A stretch of DNA of 64,000 nucleotides from Vigna angularis (lineage: Eukaryota; Streptophyta; Magnoliopsida; Fabales; Fabaceae). Positions 10,856 through 22,435 of the stretch are shown in pieces; the stretch's first letter is position 1; each line of letters begins with the position of its first letter. The position numbers were made by a program, and so were the translations under genes. The notes under the pieces were generated by a model. The model was given only the letters and a program-made list of their open reading frames with translations, was not told the DNA's origin and did not search any database. The stretch lies in assembly GCF_016808095.1 (NCBI RefSeq), contig NC_068970.1, forward strand, positions 19,822,501 through 19,886,500, written 5' to 3'.

Positions 10856-12100
10856 TGATAATGACCAATTTTACTTCATTATCCAACATCAAATTGATGG
10901 AAATTGTCAACTCTTCCTTTACTTCTAGTCTTGTTTAACTCAATTTCTTGTTATTTGTAAGTGATTACATCATAAGTTGTAATTAGCCCTTTTGATGGCT
11001 AATCCCCATTCAAAGAAGCTGGGAGAAGCTACCCACCAAAGAACATTGCCAAAACCCAAGAAAAGAGAGAAGAGTAGCTGAAAAGATGAAGAACCCAGGC
11101 TGCTGGAGAGAGTCACGCCGGGCGCCTACTGACCTATGCGGCGCCGGGCGTGACAATGCTGACCGAGGACGCGCCTGGCGCCTGTCTGTCGGGCCGCCGG
11201 GCGCCACTTTTGCTGATCTGGCAGAAACAGCTTATTTAGTTCTGGAACGCGAAGGGGTTTGCATCTTTGGCATCCCAGACACAAATTCTCTCAATTGGAG
11301 CGTCCAGAGGCGAGCTAGGAGCTGTGGGAACAGCCCTTCTTCATCCTTGGGTCCTCCTCCTTCTTCCATTTCCACCTTTGTTGTAAGATCAAGCTCTCCA
11401 TTCATGGAGAGCTAGTTTCATTATTGTTGGGGATTGATGTAACCACGGATCTCTTATGTAAATTACAGTTGTTTTGAATGATTATATGCCTCTTTGATTA
11501 ATTGTTAGTGTTTAATTCCTTTGCTTAAAGCTTGTATGATTGATTCAACCATTTAATGATTTTAGGGTTTGCTTGATATTGGGAAATATTGGGTGAATCT
11601 AGAACTGGATTAAACACCTAAAGGAAATTGTATCTAGGGATAGAACTAGGACCTTTGGTTGTCTTGAATCTCAATTCTTAAAGCAGATGAACTTGTTAGG
11701 TTTTCCAAGGGATTGGAGTTTAAGAAGTAAGTCTAGGCTCTCTTTACCAAGGGATTGGGTTTGAGTAAATTAGAAGATTGACATTGGCTAATTAATGAAG
11801 AGGAAGTGATTTTCTATACATAAGAGTGAAGTAGGTGAAATCATATCCCCAACAATACCATTCCATATCATTTCTAATCTTGCATTTCCTAAGTGTTTGC
11901 ATTATCAAAGATCATTTTTACACTTCATGTTTTATTTTTAATTTAATTGCACTAAAACCACAAAAACATGGAATCATTCTTTAGTCTAAATTAGTTAGAT
12001 ATTATACGATTGTCTAGGACACGAGTCTCTTGGGAAACGATATCCGGTCTTACCGGTTTTATTACTTGAACGATTTGGTACACTTGCCAAAGTCACAACA
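10856..12100 (+). repeat. 5' LTR of the nested element
   Basis: The start is fixed by the match of TGATAATGACC to the sequence after the polypurine tract at 22062. The end is inferred from the CA dinucleotide just before the primer-binding sequence. Length is about 1245 bp. It contains two of the six GC-rich hairpin motifs (11112-11154 and about 11168-11205). The ORF within it at 11086-11415 is not considered a gene. Confidence 0.8.
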
Positions 12101-12264
12101 AGTTTTTGGCGCCGTTGCCGGGGACCCGTGTTAAACTAGACTTTTGTGTGATTTTTAACCGTTTTAGACTTTATCTTTTTGTGTATAATTTTCTATTTTG
12201 TTGTAATTATTATCTTTATTTTTGGGCTAACTTGTGGCGCAGGAGTTTGGTTGTTTTCTAGTGT
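12101..12264 (+). promoter_or_regulatory. Primer-binding site and leader of the nested element
   Basis: TGGCGCCGTTGCCGGGGA at 12107-12124 lies seven bases after the LTR end. The remaining leader is AT-rich and runs to the ATG at 12265. Confidence 0.8.
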
Positions 12265-15200
12265 ATGCAGGGAAACATCCGTACAAGGAGGACTGTGTCA
12301 TCTGAACCACTCCTTGTAGATCCTGAGATTGAGAAAGCAGCTAGAAGGAACAATAGTGACACTAGGAAACGAAAAGCTCTAGTAGCACAAGCTGCTTTTG
12401 AATCTTCATCTTCTTTCAACAATCAAGACATAGAGTCTTTTGATTCTTCTTCTGTGAACGGGATGGCTGGCGCAGGACCACCTCCAAGGAGAACCATAGG
12501 GGACTCAATCACTTACACAAGCCCGAGAAATTTCTCAAGCATTGTGAGGCCCACTATGAGTGACAAGCTGGCAGAAATGAAGCCTGCTCTACTCCAGCTC
12601 ATCAGTTCAAACCAATTTTCTGGCCTGGACAATGAAGACCCTCATGCGCACTTGGTCACCTTCTATGAGTTATGTGGTACTATGGGTGTACAAGGGGAGG
12701 ACGAAGAAGCATTATACATGAGACTCTTCCCATTCTCTCTTAATGGCAAAGCAAAGGCGTGGCTCCAGTCACAACCTAATCAAAGTCTTACGAGCTGGGA
12801 GGATGTGGAATATAAATTTCTAGCACGCTTCTTTCCACCATCAAAGAGCACAGAGGTGAAGGCTGCCATTGCTACTTTCGTCCAAGGAGTGGATGAACCA
12901 CTTTGTGAAGCATGGGAAAGATTTAAATCTTTATTGAGAAAGTGTCCCAGCCATGGATTCAGTCTAGAAATGCAAGTGCAAACTTTCTGTAATGGTTTGC
13001 AACCTCATACAAAGATGATATTAGACGCATCCTTTGGTGGTTCAGTACTTTTTAAGACTGCTGAGGAAGCCATTGCTGTAATAGAAAATATGGCTTCTAC
13101 TGACATGAGAAGTCAACATGGGAGGATTCCAGCACAGAGGAGAGGGGTATATGAACTTAGTGCTCAAGATGCATTACTTGCTCAAAACAAGCTTCTTTCT
13201 CAACAAATGGAGCTGTTAACTCAAAGCATGGCTAAGTTACCTCAGCAGTTACAAGCACTGCAAGCTAATTCACAACCACATCATCAAGTCATGAGATGTG
13301 ATTTCTGTGGAGATGATCATCCTAATGGTCATTGTCAAGTTCCCGGTAGTTCCCAATCTGAAGAAGTCAACTATATGGGGAACCAAGGACGTCAAAATTT
13401 CTTCAACAATTCTTTTCCTAATCCTGCAAATCAAGGATGGAGACAAGCACAGGGAGCTTCAGGTAGTAGAAATCCTTATCAACCTGGGCAACAGTATGCA
13501 TCTCAAAATGACCGAACAGCAAAATTAGAAGATGCTTTGCAGATGTTTATACAGCAATCCATCCAAAATCAGAAAAACACTGATGCTTCAATCAAAAATT
13601 TAGAAGTGCAAGTAGGTCAGTTGGCCAAGCAATTGGCAAATCAACAGGGTGGTCAATTCTCTGCTAATACTCAAACAAATCCAAAGGAAGAATGCAAAGC
13701 TATAACCACCAGAAGCGGGAAGGAAATAAGAATAACTGAGAAAGAAAGTACAAGAAGAGAAGAGAAGAACCAGATAGAAGAAGAAAATCAAAAAGAAAGA
13801 GAAAGTGAAGAAGAGGATGTTAGAAAAGAAGAAGAGACTAATAAAAGTCAAGAAAAAGAAATACCTCAAAAAGAAAAAGAAATAGTGAAACACCTTCCAT
13901 ATCCAAAGGTGTATACAAGGAAGGAGAAGGAGAAGCAATTTGAGCGATTCTTAGATATATTCAAGAAGCTGGAAATAAAAATTCCCTTCTCTGAAGCTCT
14001 TCAACAGATTCCAGCATATTCTCGCTTCATGAAGGATTTACTCACGAAGAAGAAAAAGTATATTGAAGCAGAGACCATTGAAGTACAAGGCAACTGTAGT
14101 GCTATCATCCAAAAGCTTCTCCCACCAAAATTCAAAGATTCGGGCAGTTTTACTATCCCTTGTACTATAGGGAATCTAGCTATTGGGAAAGCTCTGATTG
14201 ATTTGGGAGCAAGCATCAATCTAATGCCCCTCTCTATGTTCAGGAAGATTGGAGAGTTAGATCTGAAACCTACAAGGATGACTTTACAATTAGCTGACAG
14301 ATCTATTAAATACCCTCATGGGGTGGTGGAAGATGTGCTTGTTAAAGTTGACAAATTTGTCTTTCCAGTGGACTTTGTTATAATGGAGATGGAGGAGGAT
14401 ACTGAGGTTCCTCTCATTCTGGGTAGACCATTCATGAAGACTGCAAGAGTTCTAATTGATGTAGACAATGGCAAACTCAAGGTGAGAGTACAAGATGAAG
14501 AAGTGAATTTCAACGTTTTTGAAGCTATGTCTCACCCCAATGACGATGAAGCATGCTTTCAAGTTGATGTTCTGGATGAGGTATGTTCAAATAATGAGAA
14601 AATAGTGTATGTTTCATCCCCTCTGGAGAAGACACTTATTGATGCTTGTGAAGTTCTTAATGAAGAAGAAGAAAAATTGATTGATGAATGCCTGACTAAC
14701 TTGGATGCTCTGAAGGAAGTTCCCCCTCATGAAGCAATGATTGAAGATATAAATTTCAAGGAAAAAGTCAAAGATGGCAAACTTGAGTTGAAAATGTTAC
14801 CCCCTCATTTGAAGTATGTGTTTCTAGAAGAAGTGGGTAGCAAACCGGTCATCATCAGCAATTCTCTATCTCCTGCAGAAGAGGAGAAATTAATTGAAGT
14901 TCTCAAAGCCAATAAGGGAGCCATCGGGTGGGCAATATCTGATCTAAAAGGAATAAGTCCTTCTTACTGCATGCACAGGATATTCATGGAGGATGATTTC
15001 AAACCAGTAGCTCAACCGCAGAGGAGATTGAACCCTGTAATGAAAGAAGAAGTAAGAAAAGAGGTTCTGAAATTACTAGAAGCTGGAATCATATATCCTA
15101 TTTCTGATAGCACATGGGTGAGTCCAGTACAGGTAGTGCCAAAGAAAGGTGGTATGACCGTAGTGTGTAATGATAAAAATGAGCTCATACCCACGAGAAC

Positions 15201-17685
15201 AGTAACTGGGTGGAGGATGTGCATTGACTATAGAAAGCTGAACAAGGCTACAAGGAAGGATCATTTTCCCCTTCCTTTCATGGATCAGATGTTAGAAAGG
15301 TTAGCTGGTCAAGCTTTCTACTGTTTCTTGGATGGTTATTCTGGTTATAACCAAATTGTGGTAGATCCTAAAGACCAAGAAAAGACTGCTTTTACTTGTC
15401 CTTTTGGTGTTTTCGCTTATAGGAAGATGCCTTTTGGATTATGCAATGCACCGGCAACGTTTCAGAGATGTATGCAAGCCATTTTTGCTGACCTAGTGGA
15501 AAAATGCATTGAAGTATTTATGGATGACTTTTCAGTGTTTGGTAGCTCATTTGACTTGTGCTTATCAAACCTGGATATTGTGCTTAAAAGATGCATTCAA
15601 ACAAACCTTATTCTTAATTGGGAAAAATGCCATTTCATGGTTACTGAAGGTATTGTTCTAGGTCATAAGATTTCTTCTAGAGGAATTGAAGTTGACAAAG
15701 CTAAAGTGGAAGTTATTGAAAAACTGCCACCACCAACAAATGTGAAAGGAATCAGAAGCTTTCTTGGTCATGCCGGTTTCTATAGAAGATTCATCAAAGA
15801 TTTCTCCAAGATTGCCAAGCCACTCTGCAGCCTCTTAGTAAAAGACACTCCTTTTGTGTTGGATAAAGAGTGTCTAACGGCATTTAAGGTTCTCAAGGAC
15901 AAGTTAATTTCTGCACCGGTGATAATTGGTCCAAATTGGGAACAAGAATTTGAGTTGATGTGTGACGCCAGTGATTATGCCATAGGTGCTGTCCTAGGCC
16001 AAAGAAGAGGAAAGGTGTTTCACAGCATTTACTATGCCAGCAAGGTATTGAATGGAGCTCAATTGAACTATGCCACAACTGAGAAAGAATTCTTGGCAAT
16101 AATGTATGCTTTAGAGAAGTTCAGACCTTATCTCATCGGATCAAAGGTGATTATTTACACTGATCATGCTGCTATCAAGTATTTGCTTACCAAGCCTGAT
16201 TCCAAACCAAGATTGATAAGATGGGTTCTTATGTTGCAAGAATTTGATTTGGAGATCAGGGATAAGAAAGGAAGTGAAAATGTCATTGCTGATCATCTCT
16301 CAAGACTTGTCAATGATGAAGTTACAACTAAAGAAAGAGAAATCCGTGAAGAGTTTTACGATGAGAACCTGATGATGGTCCAACAAAGGCCCTGGTTTGC
16401 TGACATAGCTAATTTCAAAGCTGCGGGAATCCTTCCAGATGATCTTTCATGGCAACAAAAGAAGAAATTCTTAAATGATGCTAAGCAGTTTGTTTGGGAT
16501 GACCCCTATTTATTCAAACTAGGAGCTGACAATCTCTTGAGGCGGTGTGTTACTGAAGAAGAATCAGCAGGAATCTTGTGGCATTGCCATAACTCACCTT
16601 ATGGAGGACACTTCAATGGTGAAAGAACAGCTGCCAAAATCCTCCAATCTGGATTTTACTGGCCTACTATATTCAAAGATGCTTATGCCCATGCCAAGCG
16701 TTGTGATAAATGTCAAAGAGTGGGCACTATCTCAAGAAGGCATGAAATGCCACTACAAAGCATCCTGGAAGTTGAGGTTTTTGATTGCTGGGGTATTGAT
16801 TTTGTCGGTCCCCTACCTTCATCCTATACTAATGAGTATATTCTGGTTGCAGTAGACTATGTCAGCAAATGGGTGGAAGCAGTAGCATGTCAGAAGAATG
16901 ATGCAACCACTGTGATTAAATTCTTGAGGAAAAATATATTCTCAAGATTTGGGGTGCCAAGAATTCTTATCAGCGATGGAGGATCACATTTCTGCAACTA
17001 TCAGCTTGAAAAGATACTAAAACACTATGAGGTGAAACATAAAGTTGCTTCCCCATATCATCCTCAAACCAATGGGCAAGCGGAAGTATCAAATAGAGAA
17101 ATCAAGAGGATTCTTGAGAAAACTGTTTCTTCTTCAAGGAAGGATTGGTCATTAAAGCTGGATGATGCTCTGTGGGCTTACAGGACTGCAATGAAAACAC
17201 CTGTTGGGATGACTCCCTTTCAACTAGTCTATGGCAAATCTTGTCATTTACCGGTGGAGATGGAACATAAAGCTTATTGGGCCCTGAAGTTCTTGAACTT
17301 TGATTCTACCTTGTCGGCAGAAAAGAGGAAGCTGCAATTACAAGAGTTGGAAGAAATGAGATTGACAGCTTATGATAACTCCAAGAATTACAAAGAGAAG
17401 GTCAAGTTGTATCATGACAAAAAGCTCTTAAAGAGAGAATTTCAACCTGGCCAACAAGTTCTCCTTTTCAATTCTAGATTCAAGATCTTTCAAGGAAAGT
17501 TGAAGTCAAAGTGGTCTGGACCCTTCACCATCAAGGAGGTAAAACCTCATGGAGCAATCGAATTGGTTGACCCTACTTCAGATGATCCAGCAAGAAGTTG
17601 GGTGGTTAATGGGCAGAGATTGAAACATTACCTGGGTGGTGAGATCCAACGTCTCACCTCAATCATCCACCTCTCTGACCCTTGA
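12265..17685 (+). CDS. Gag-pol polyprotein of the nested Athila-type element
   Basis: This is one open frame of 1806 codons. Gag spans about residues 90-280. A zinc knuckle [13 protein letters not shown] lies near residue 350 and a charged Glu/Lys-rich linker at 490-560. The protease shows [12 protein letters not shown] near 641, with Leu where most retroelement proteases have Ser or Thr. Reverse transcriptase has FMDDF near 1084, and RNase H has [14 protein letters not shown] near 1231. The integrase has an HHCC zinc finger from about 1439 and catalytic acidic residues near 1510 (GIDFVG), 1570 (DGGSHF) and 1609 (NREIKR). It ends with the typical Athila text [18 protein letters not shown]. 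No stop or frameshift was found, so the protein may still be functional, although the element has lost most of its 3' LTR. Confidence 0.95.
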   Translation: MQGNIRTRRTVSSEPLLVDPEIEKAARRNNSDTRKRKALVAQAAFESSSSFNNQDIESFDSSSVNGMAGAGPPPRRTIGDSITYTSPRNFSSIVRPTMSDKLAEMKPALLQLISSNQFSGLDNEDPHAHLVTFYELCGTMGVQGEDEEALYMRLFPFSLNGKAKAWLQSQPNQSLTSWEDVEYKFLARFFPPSKSTEVKAAIATFVQGVDEPLCEAWERFKSLLRKCPSHGFSLEMQVQTFCNGLQPHTKMILDASFGGSVLFKTAEEAIAVIENMASTDMRSQHGRIPAQRRGVYELSAQDALLAQNKLLSQQMELLTQSMAKLPQQLQALQANSQPHHQVMRCDFCGDDHPNGHCQVPGSSQSEEVNYMGNQGRQNFFNNSFPNPANQGWRQAQGASGSRNPYQPGQQYASQNDRTAKLEDALQMFIQQSIQNQKNTDASIKNLEVQVGQLAKQLANQQGGQFSANTQTNPKEECKAITTRSGKEIRITEKESTRREEKNQIEEENQKERESEEEDVRKEEETNKSQEKEIPQKEKEIVKHLPYPKVYTRKEKEKQFERFLDIFKKLEIKIPFSEALQQIPAYSRFMKDLLTKKKKYIEAETIEVQGNCSAIIQKLLPPKFKDSGSFTIPCTIGNLAIGKALIDLGASINLMPLSMFRKIGELDLKPTRMTLQLADRSIKYPHGVVEDVLVKVDKFVFPVDFVIMEMEEDTEVPLILGRPFMKTARVLIDVDNGKLKVRVQDEEVNFNVFEAMSHPNDDEACFQVDVLDEVCSNNEKIVYVSSPLEKTLIDACEVLNEEEEKLIDECLTNLDALKEVPPHEAMIEDINFKEKVKDGKLELKMLPPHLKYVFLEEVGSKPVIISNSLSPAEEEKLIEVLKANKGAIGWAISDLKGISPSYCMHRIFMEDDFKPVAQPQRRLNPVMKEEVRKEVLKLLEAGIIYPISDSTWVSPVQVVPKKGGMTVVCNDKNELIPTRTVTGWRMCIDYRKLNKATRKDHFPLPFMDQMLERLAGQAFYCFLDGYSGYNQIVVDPKDQEKTAFTCPFGVFAYRKMPFGLCNAPATFQRCMQAIFADLVEKCIEVFMDDFSVFGSSFDLCLSNLDIVLKRCIQTNLILNWEKCHFMVTEGIVLGHKISSRGIEVDKAKVEVIEKLPPPTNVKGIRSFLGHAGFYRRFIKDFSKIAKPLCSLLVKDTPFVLDKECLTAFKVLKDKLISAPVIIGPNWEQEFELMCDASDYAIGAVLGQRRGKVFHSIYYASKVLNGAQLNYATTEKEFLAIMYALEKFRPYLIGSKVIIYTDHAAIKYLLTKPDSKPRLIRWVLMLQEFDLEIRDKKGSENVIADHLSRLVNDEVTTKEREIREEFYDENLMMVQQRPWFADIANFKAAGILPDDLSWQQKKKFLNDAKQFVWDDPYLFKLGADNLLRRCVTEEESAGILWHCHNSPYGGHFNGERTAAKILQSGFYWPTIFKDAYAHAKRCDKCQRVGTISRRHEMPLQSILEVEVFDCWGIDFVGPLPSSYTNEYILVAVDYVSKWVEAVACQKNDATTVIKFLRKNIFSRFGVPRILISDGGSHFCNYQLEKILKHYEVKHKVASPYHPQTNGQAEVSNREIKRILEKTVSSSRKDWSLKLDDALWAYRTAMKTPVGMTPFQLVYGKSCHLPVEMEHKAYWALKFLNFDSTLSAEKRKLQLQELEEMRLTAYDNSKNYKEKVKLYHDKKLLKREFQPGQQVLLFNSRFKIFQGKLKSKWSGPFTIKEVKPHGAIELVDPTSDDPARSWVVNGQRLKHYLGGEIQRLTSIIHLSDP

Positions 17686-19492
17686 GCTAAATGGTGTCAA
17701 GCTAATGACGTTAAACAAGCGCTTACTGGGAGGCAACCAGCTTTCTAACCTTCTCTTTTGTGTGTTTTTCAAATTTTAAGTGTGATTGATTGTGTGATTG
17801 TATGTTGTAATGTGTGGTGTGATTTAATTGTTTTTGAAGCATGTTTGTGTGAGGAACAACCAAGGTGATTTGTAGAGTTGATTATTAAATATGTGAAGGC
17901 TATAGTGAATTGATGTGAATAGGAGATGTGAAACTGTTTTGGCTATTTTCTGGGTTGTTTTGGCATGATTTCAAATTACCTTACTCAAGCCAAAAGCCAA
18001 AAATGTTGCCTAACTTGTGGAATTTTAAAGTTTTGAAAGAATGACTTCAATTTGCAACTTGAATGCTCAAATTCAATTCCTTAGGTTTTGAACAAGTTTG
18101 TTTAATGATAATATGAGATTCTGGAGCATCTCAAGTGATTTGAAGTTCAAATTCTCAAAAACCCGAGTTAGGTAGCTTAAAAACCAGTTTCTGCATAATT
18201 CTGCAGAAACTCACGCCCGGCGCCTCCTGCTGGTCGGCGCCTGGCTCCAGATTGCACACTCTGACCATCACCTCTCAGATTCAGCATCTGGCTGGGTCAC
18301 GATCTCACGCCCGGCGCCGCATGACCTAACAGGCGCCCGGCGCGACTTCTGCAGCAGATTTTTTCAGTTAAGTCTGAGTGCACAGTGGGCTTGGCCCATC
18401 AAATTCTTTTCACCCCACACTCACCCTAACACTCCTCTCAGTTCAGAAACTCCTCACACACTATCACTCCTTCTAATTCTTCTCCACTTCACGGCCTCAT
18501 CTATTTCTTCACTCTCCACCACCACACTCACTCCATTATCATAAATTTTCAACCTCCACACCTAATTGTTACTGCCTCCATTGCTCATCATTCCTAACCA
18601 CTCTCGGGCCATCTCAATCCAAGCACTCTCCAAATTCAAAAGTCTCAAAATCTAGCTAATCATCTTCTCTGCATATCAAGTAGGTTGTTCACTCTTTACT
18701 ATGGCCATAATTTTCACAATGCCTGATCTTGGTTGTTTAGCATTTAGAAGCTTTGATTTTGACCTAGGGTAATTTAATTTCGGTTCAATTAGAGTGTTGT
18801 ATGTGATAGCTGCTGGTTAGGACTCAAATTCTTGCTTTCATAGACAGATTCGAACACACACACACAATCACAGTGGTTGGAATGCAGAATCTGGGTTTGC
18901 CCCAATTCTGCATGTCGCGCCAGGCGCCTGTTGGCTGATGCGGCGCCGGGCGCGACTTCCTCTGCCCATGTTTGGAACTTTGTTGTGGTGTGTTCTGCAG
19001 CTTTTGTTTGTTGTTTAAATGTTGTTTTTGATGAAATTTTGACTGAGCTGTGATGATATCTGAGTTTGACCTATATTAAAGTAGCAAAAGTGTGTTGATT
19101 CATGGAGTTTTGCTTGTGCCTTGGCTATTGATGATTTGTTTTCACTGAGTTATGCATCATTACATCATCTAAGCTTAATCTCATTCACTCAAACTGAGCC
19201 AGTAGCTGAGAAGCCAAAAAGCTTGAATCTGCATAAAATGCTGTCACGCCCGGCGCCTACTGACTTGTGAGGCGCCCGGCGTGACCACCCCTGACAGCAA
19301 CCAGAAATTTTTTGTTTTACTGCTTTGGCTTCATTTCTTCGTTGATCAGGGCTTTTCTTTGATATGTTTTGACTGTGTGGTTTGTGTGCATACCATTGAA
19401 AGCATTTGGTACATCATGATGTAAGCTAATGATGAATTTACTCATGAATCTAAACACATTTATCTTCTTTGATCCTACCTTATTTTGCAGAT
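17686..19492 (+). other. Noncoding spacer between gag-pol and the second ORF of the nested element
   Basis: This is about 1.8 kb of AT-rich DNA with no real ORF. It carries four GC-rich hairpin motifs (18210-18247, 18304-18346, 18913-18955, 19243-19285). It ends with a good splice acceptor, TTATTTTGCAG (19480-19490), two bases before the ATG of the second ORF. That is compatible with a spliced subgenomic RNA; the donor was not identified. Confidence 0.7.
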
Positions 19493-20683
19493 ATGGCTTC
19501 TTCATCTGGGTCCAAGAGGATTAAGACCACTGCTGGTCTAAGGGAAAGCAAAAGGAAAGAGAAGATATACTCTGATATCTTCTTAACCAAGGACCATAAG
19601 AAGCACTTCTCCAATGTCCAGAACAGAAAACTTTTGATGGAGAGGAAAGTCACCCTTCTACCTCAAGATGTGCCAGACTTCTCCAATGAGATTATGGAGA
19701 GGCAATGGAGCCATTTAACCACATACCCAGAACCTGCCAATATAGCCATTGTCCAGGAATTCTATGCCAACGCCAAATCCTTCTCTCCGGACACAGAACC
19801 CTTCTGGAGCTATGTGCGTGGTCAGCGGATTTCATTCGATGCTGACACTATAAATGAGTTCCTCAACACGGAGTGGGAAGATGATGATGAGATATGTGGC
19901 TACGCCGAGTTGATGGCGACTGAGCTCGACCATGAGGAGATTGAGCAAGCCTTATGTATTACAGGAGGCGCATTTCAAAGAAATAGGCAGCAACAACCTC
20001 TTCATATCAAGAGGGTACACCTCAGTTCTCTCAGCCGTCTATGGATGCCTCTTGTGCATTCCAACATTTCCCCGTGCACACATGTCTCTGATGTCACGGT
20101 TAACAGAGCTGTCATCTTATATGCCATTCTCACTGGACGCTCTGTAAACCTGGGGAAACTAATAGCTAATGAGATACACAACTGTGCAAATTCCACAAAA
20201 GCTCCCCTTGGACATCCCTCTCTTATCACCCATCTCTGCAAACAAGAAGGAGTGGACATCACTATTCCACCATTCGAGCATCCTAGGAGACCTATTGATA
20301 TGGGGTATTATACCCAATTTTGTCTGGATGCAGATGATGGAACTGCCAGTCCACCACCCAAATCGCCGAGGATACATGCTAGACAGCGCCCTATCCCCAG
20401 ACGTCCTCAGACACCACCACCAGCACCTCAGTCCGATCCCTACCAGATGATGGACATGAGACTTGCACTGATTGAATCCAAGTTGGAGGCGGTGAACCGG
20501 ATTGGCCAGGCCCATGCAGAGATGATGAGACATGTTTATGCAGCATCCCATCCAGGTTTCATGACTTCGGATCAATACAGCGCCTTTGTTGCTTGGCCTG
20601 GGGACCAGTCCTTTCCTGCTGGGGGGGTAGACCTCAGGCTGGCACTACTGCTATGGATGAGGATGATGACGATGACGAGGTAG
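19493..20683 (+). pseudogene. Second ORF of the nested element (envelope-position, plant transposon protein type), frameshifted at its end
   Basis: The start at 19493 (MASSSGSK) is chosen because it follows a splice acceptor directly; an ATG at 19469 is in frame but upstream of that acceptor. The 396-codon frame has a basic N-terminus and then a domain with text WSHLTTYPEPANIAIVQEFY. That domain resembles proteins annotated as putative plant transposon protein, found at the envelope-like position of Athila and Calypso elements. A proline-rich stretch and a short helical segment follow. I see no convincing signal peptide or membrane segment, so an envelope function is not supported. After a run of seven G (about 20622-20628) the frame ends at 20683. 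A neighbouring frame encodes a strongly acidic Asp/Glu tail, so a one-base slippage in the G run probably changed the C-terminus. Confidence 0.6.
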
Positions 20684-20787
20684 ACGAGGACGAGGACTCA
20701 GACTGACTGATGGCTGGCACTGCTGCTATGGATGAGGATGATGACGATGACGAGGTAGACGAGGACGAGGACTCAGACTGACTGATG
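20636..20787 (+). repeat. Tandem duplication of about 76 bp at the end of the second ORF
   Basis: Two almost identical units contain GATGAGGATGATGACGATGA and the TGACTGATGG that includes the acidic frame's stop. The second unit follows a stop codon in both relevant frames and so is probably noncoding. Confidence 0.85.
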
Positions 20788-22061
20788 GCCATCACAGCAG
20801 GAGTCGTTTTTTTTTTTTTTTTTTTTTTTTTTTTCTTTATTTTTTTCTTCTGTTTTTCAGTCGTTATTTTACTTTTAGGTACTTTAAATTTTTGAACATA
20901 AACATCTTTTATGCATTTGGTTTGACAGTATGAGTTGATGTGTGAAAATCTGGTTGTTATGCTTTCTGTGTGTGATTGAACGTGTGGAAATAGCTTATTT
21001 GATTGAGCATTGATTGTTGATGTGTTCACTGAGTTATGCTAATGCTTGGGGAGTCGATTGCAGTCAAAATTCATGACATTGTGTTTAGCAGAGTATGGAA
21101 TCTTAATTAACAGGGTGAGATTTAGTGCCTCATATTCTTTTGCTGTGTGATTGCTATCATGCTAGATCACAATTGACTTTGCCTGAGTTTCTATAAGTTG
21201 AACTATCTACTTGCTTGTTGAATTTGATCAAGGCATTCTTTTCTCACCTTACATACACATTAGCCATTCAACCACAAATGTAAAAAGATCTTTCTTCTTT
21301 GTACCTTAAGCTTATTGAAAATTCCCTGAACTTTTCTACCTTGAGCTGAATAGAACATGCATCTGCATTACAGGAGAATAGTCCAAGTTTGGGGGGAAAA
21401 TATGGTGTATTGAGAAAAAGACAAAGATGGAAAAGTAAGAAAAAGAGAATAAGAAAAGAGCTTAATGAAAAAACAGTTGGGTATAAGTTTGAAATTGGTA
21501 ATAGTACATGAGGAGAAAAAGGAGAAGTTTATATGCATGAAGTGAATTACTTAATCTCTCAGCTCAAGATCCTTTGAATTCCAGAAAAACCATGATTCTT
21601 TCTTAGCCCAATCACAATTCAAGCCAAACAAAGTCCTTGTGTTATCAACTTGCTTGTGATGTGTTTGATTTGATTGAAACGAAAGGCAAAGTTAAATTGT
21701 GTGATATTATGACTGCAGAGTGAGCTTTATACACCCCTATACACCATTGCTTTAGAGCGAAACACTTTCCAGGTGAGGATTGATTCCATACATCTTGTGA
21801 AACACTCTGTCATGTTTGTTGATTTCTTTTACACCCTTTGCATTGTGATCATAATTGTTGATAGGTGAACAACACTGTTGTGCTTGATTGATGAAAGCTG
21901 TATATATCCATTTTGTTCTTTCCATTAGATGCAAACACATGATTTTTACTTCATGAGCTTAAAGGATATCTCAAATTTGAAACCAATGCACTTGAATGAT
22001 TGTTTTTTAGGTTTGTTTACCTTTTTCTTGAGGACAAGCAAGGTTCTAAGTTTGGGGGAGT
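20788..22061 (+). other. Noncoding 3' region of the nested element
   Basis: The region contains a poly-T tract of about 29 bases (from 20806) and AT-rich DNA without genes. It has two polypurine tracts: AAGTTTGGGGGGAAAA at about 21386-21401 and TTTGGGGGAG at about 22051-22060. Only the second borders the LTR. Confidence 0.7.
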
Positions 22062-22130
22062 TGATAATGACCAATTTTACTTCATTATCCAACATCAAAT
22101 TGATGGAAATTGTCAACTCTTCCTTTACTT
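22062..22130 (+). repeat. Truncated 3' LTR of the nested element (69 bp)
   Basis: These bases match the beginning of the 5' LTR (10856-10924), then switch abruptly to outer-element sequence. The switch point shares CTT with both partners. The remaining 1.18 kb of the LTR and the right target-site copy are absent. Confidence 0.9.
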
Positions 22131-22435
22131 TCGGTCGTCCGTCCAGCGTCTCGAATTGTCCAGATGTTGGCCGGGCGGTCTTTTTGTAAATCTTGGCGCC
22201 TTTTAGTGCAAGTGATTAATACACAGTTATCTTTTTCTAATTTTGCATGTCTCTTTTTATGCGCCTTTACTCTTGTCAAGTTTTAATAATGGGCCGGCCG
22301 GGGGGGGATTGCCCTTGTTTTTCCCGGGCGGACGTTAACGGGATAGTCGGTCCCTAATTTCCTCGCCTAGCCAAGTTGAGAGTTGTTCTCGTTGGAACAC
22401 TCTTTCACCAGCTTGGTCTTACTGGGACGGACGAT
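22128..22435. repeat. 308-bp duplicate of outer-element sequence at the nested junction
   Basis: The segment repeats 10548-10855 with one mismatch noticed (near 10637/22217). It restores the sequence upstream of the insertion point before the tandem array resumes. A simple insertion would duplicate only five bases. Confidence 0.93.

Larger units (their letters stand above)
10856..22130 (+). mobile_element. Athila/Calypso-type Ty3/gypsy retrotransposon nested in the outer element
   Basis: A complete 5' LTR starting TGATAATGACC (10856) ends about 12100. It is followed by the primer-binding sequence TGGCGCCGTTGCCGGGGA (12107-12124), the type seen in Athila and Calypso elements. Then come an uninterrupted gag-pol ORF (12265-17685), a long noncoding stretch, a second ORF at the position of the Athila envelope-like gene (19493-20683), a polypurine tract (TTTGGGGGAG, about 22051-22060) and the first 69 bp of a 3' LTR (22062-22130). 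The rest of the 3' LTR is missing. The element inserted into the tandem array of the outer element in the opposite orientation. It is therefore younger than the outer one. Confidence 0.9.

Noticed and set aside
11086..11415. ORF of 109 codons in the nested 5' LTR
   Set aside because: It is created by the GC-rich hairpin motifs and lies in an LTR.
11112..19285. The repeated GC-rich motifs as a CRISPR-like array
   Set aside because: The copies are few, irregularly spaced over 8 kb and lie in a plant retrotransposon.
20634..21029. Minus-strand ORF with Ser and Lys runs
   Set aside because: It translates the acidic repeat and the poly-T tract in reverse; not a gene.
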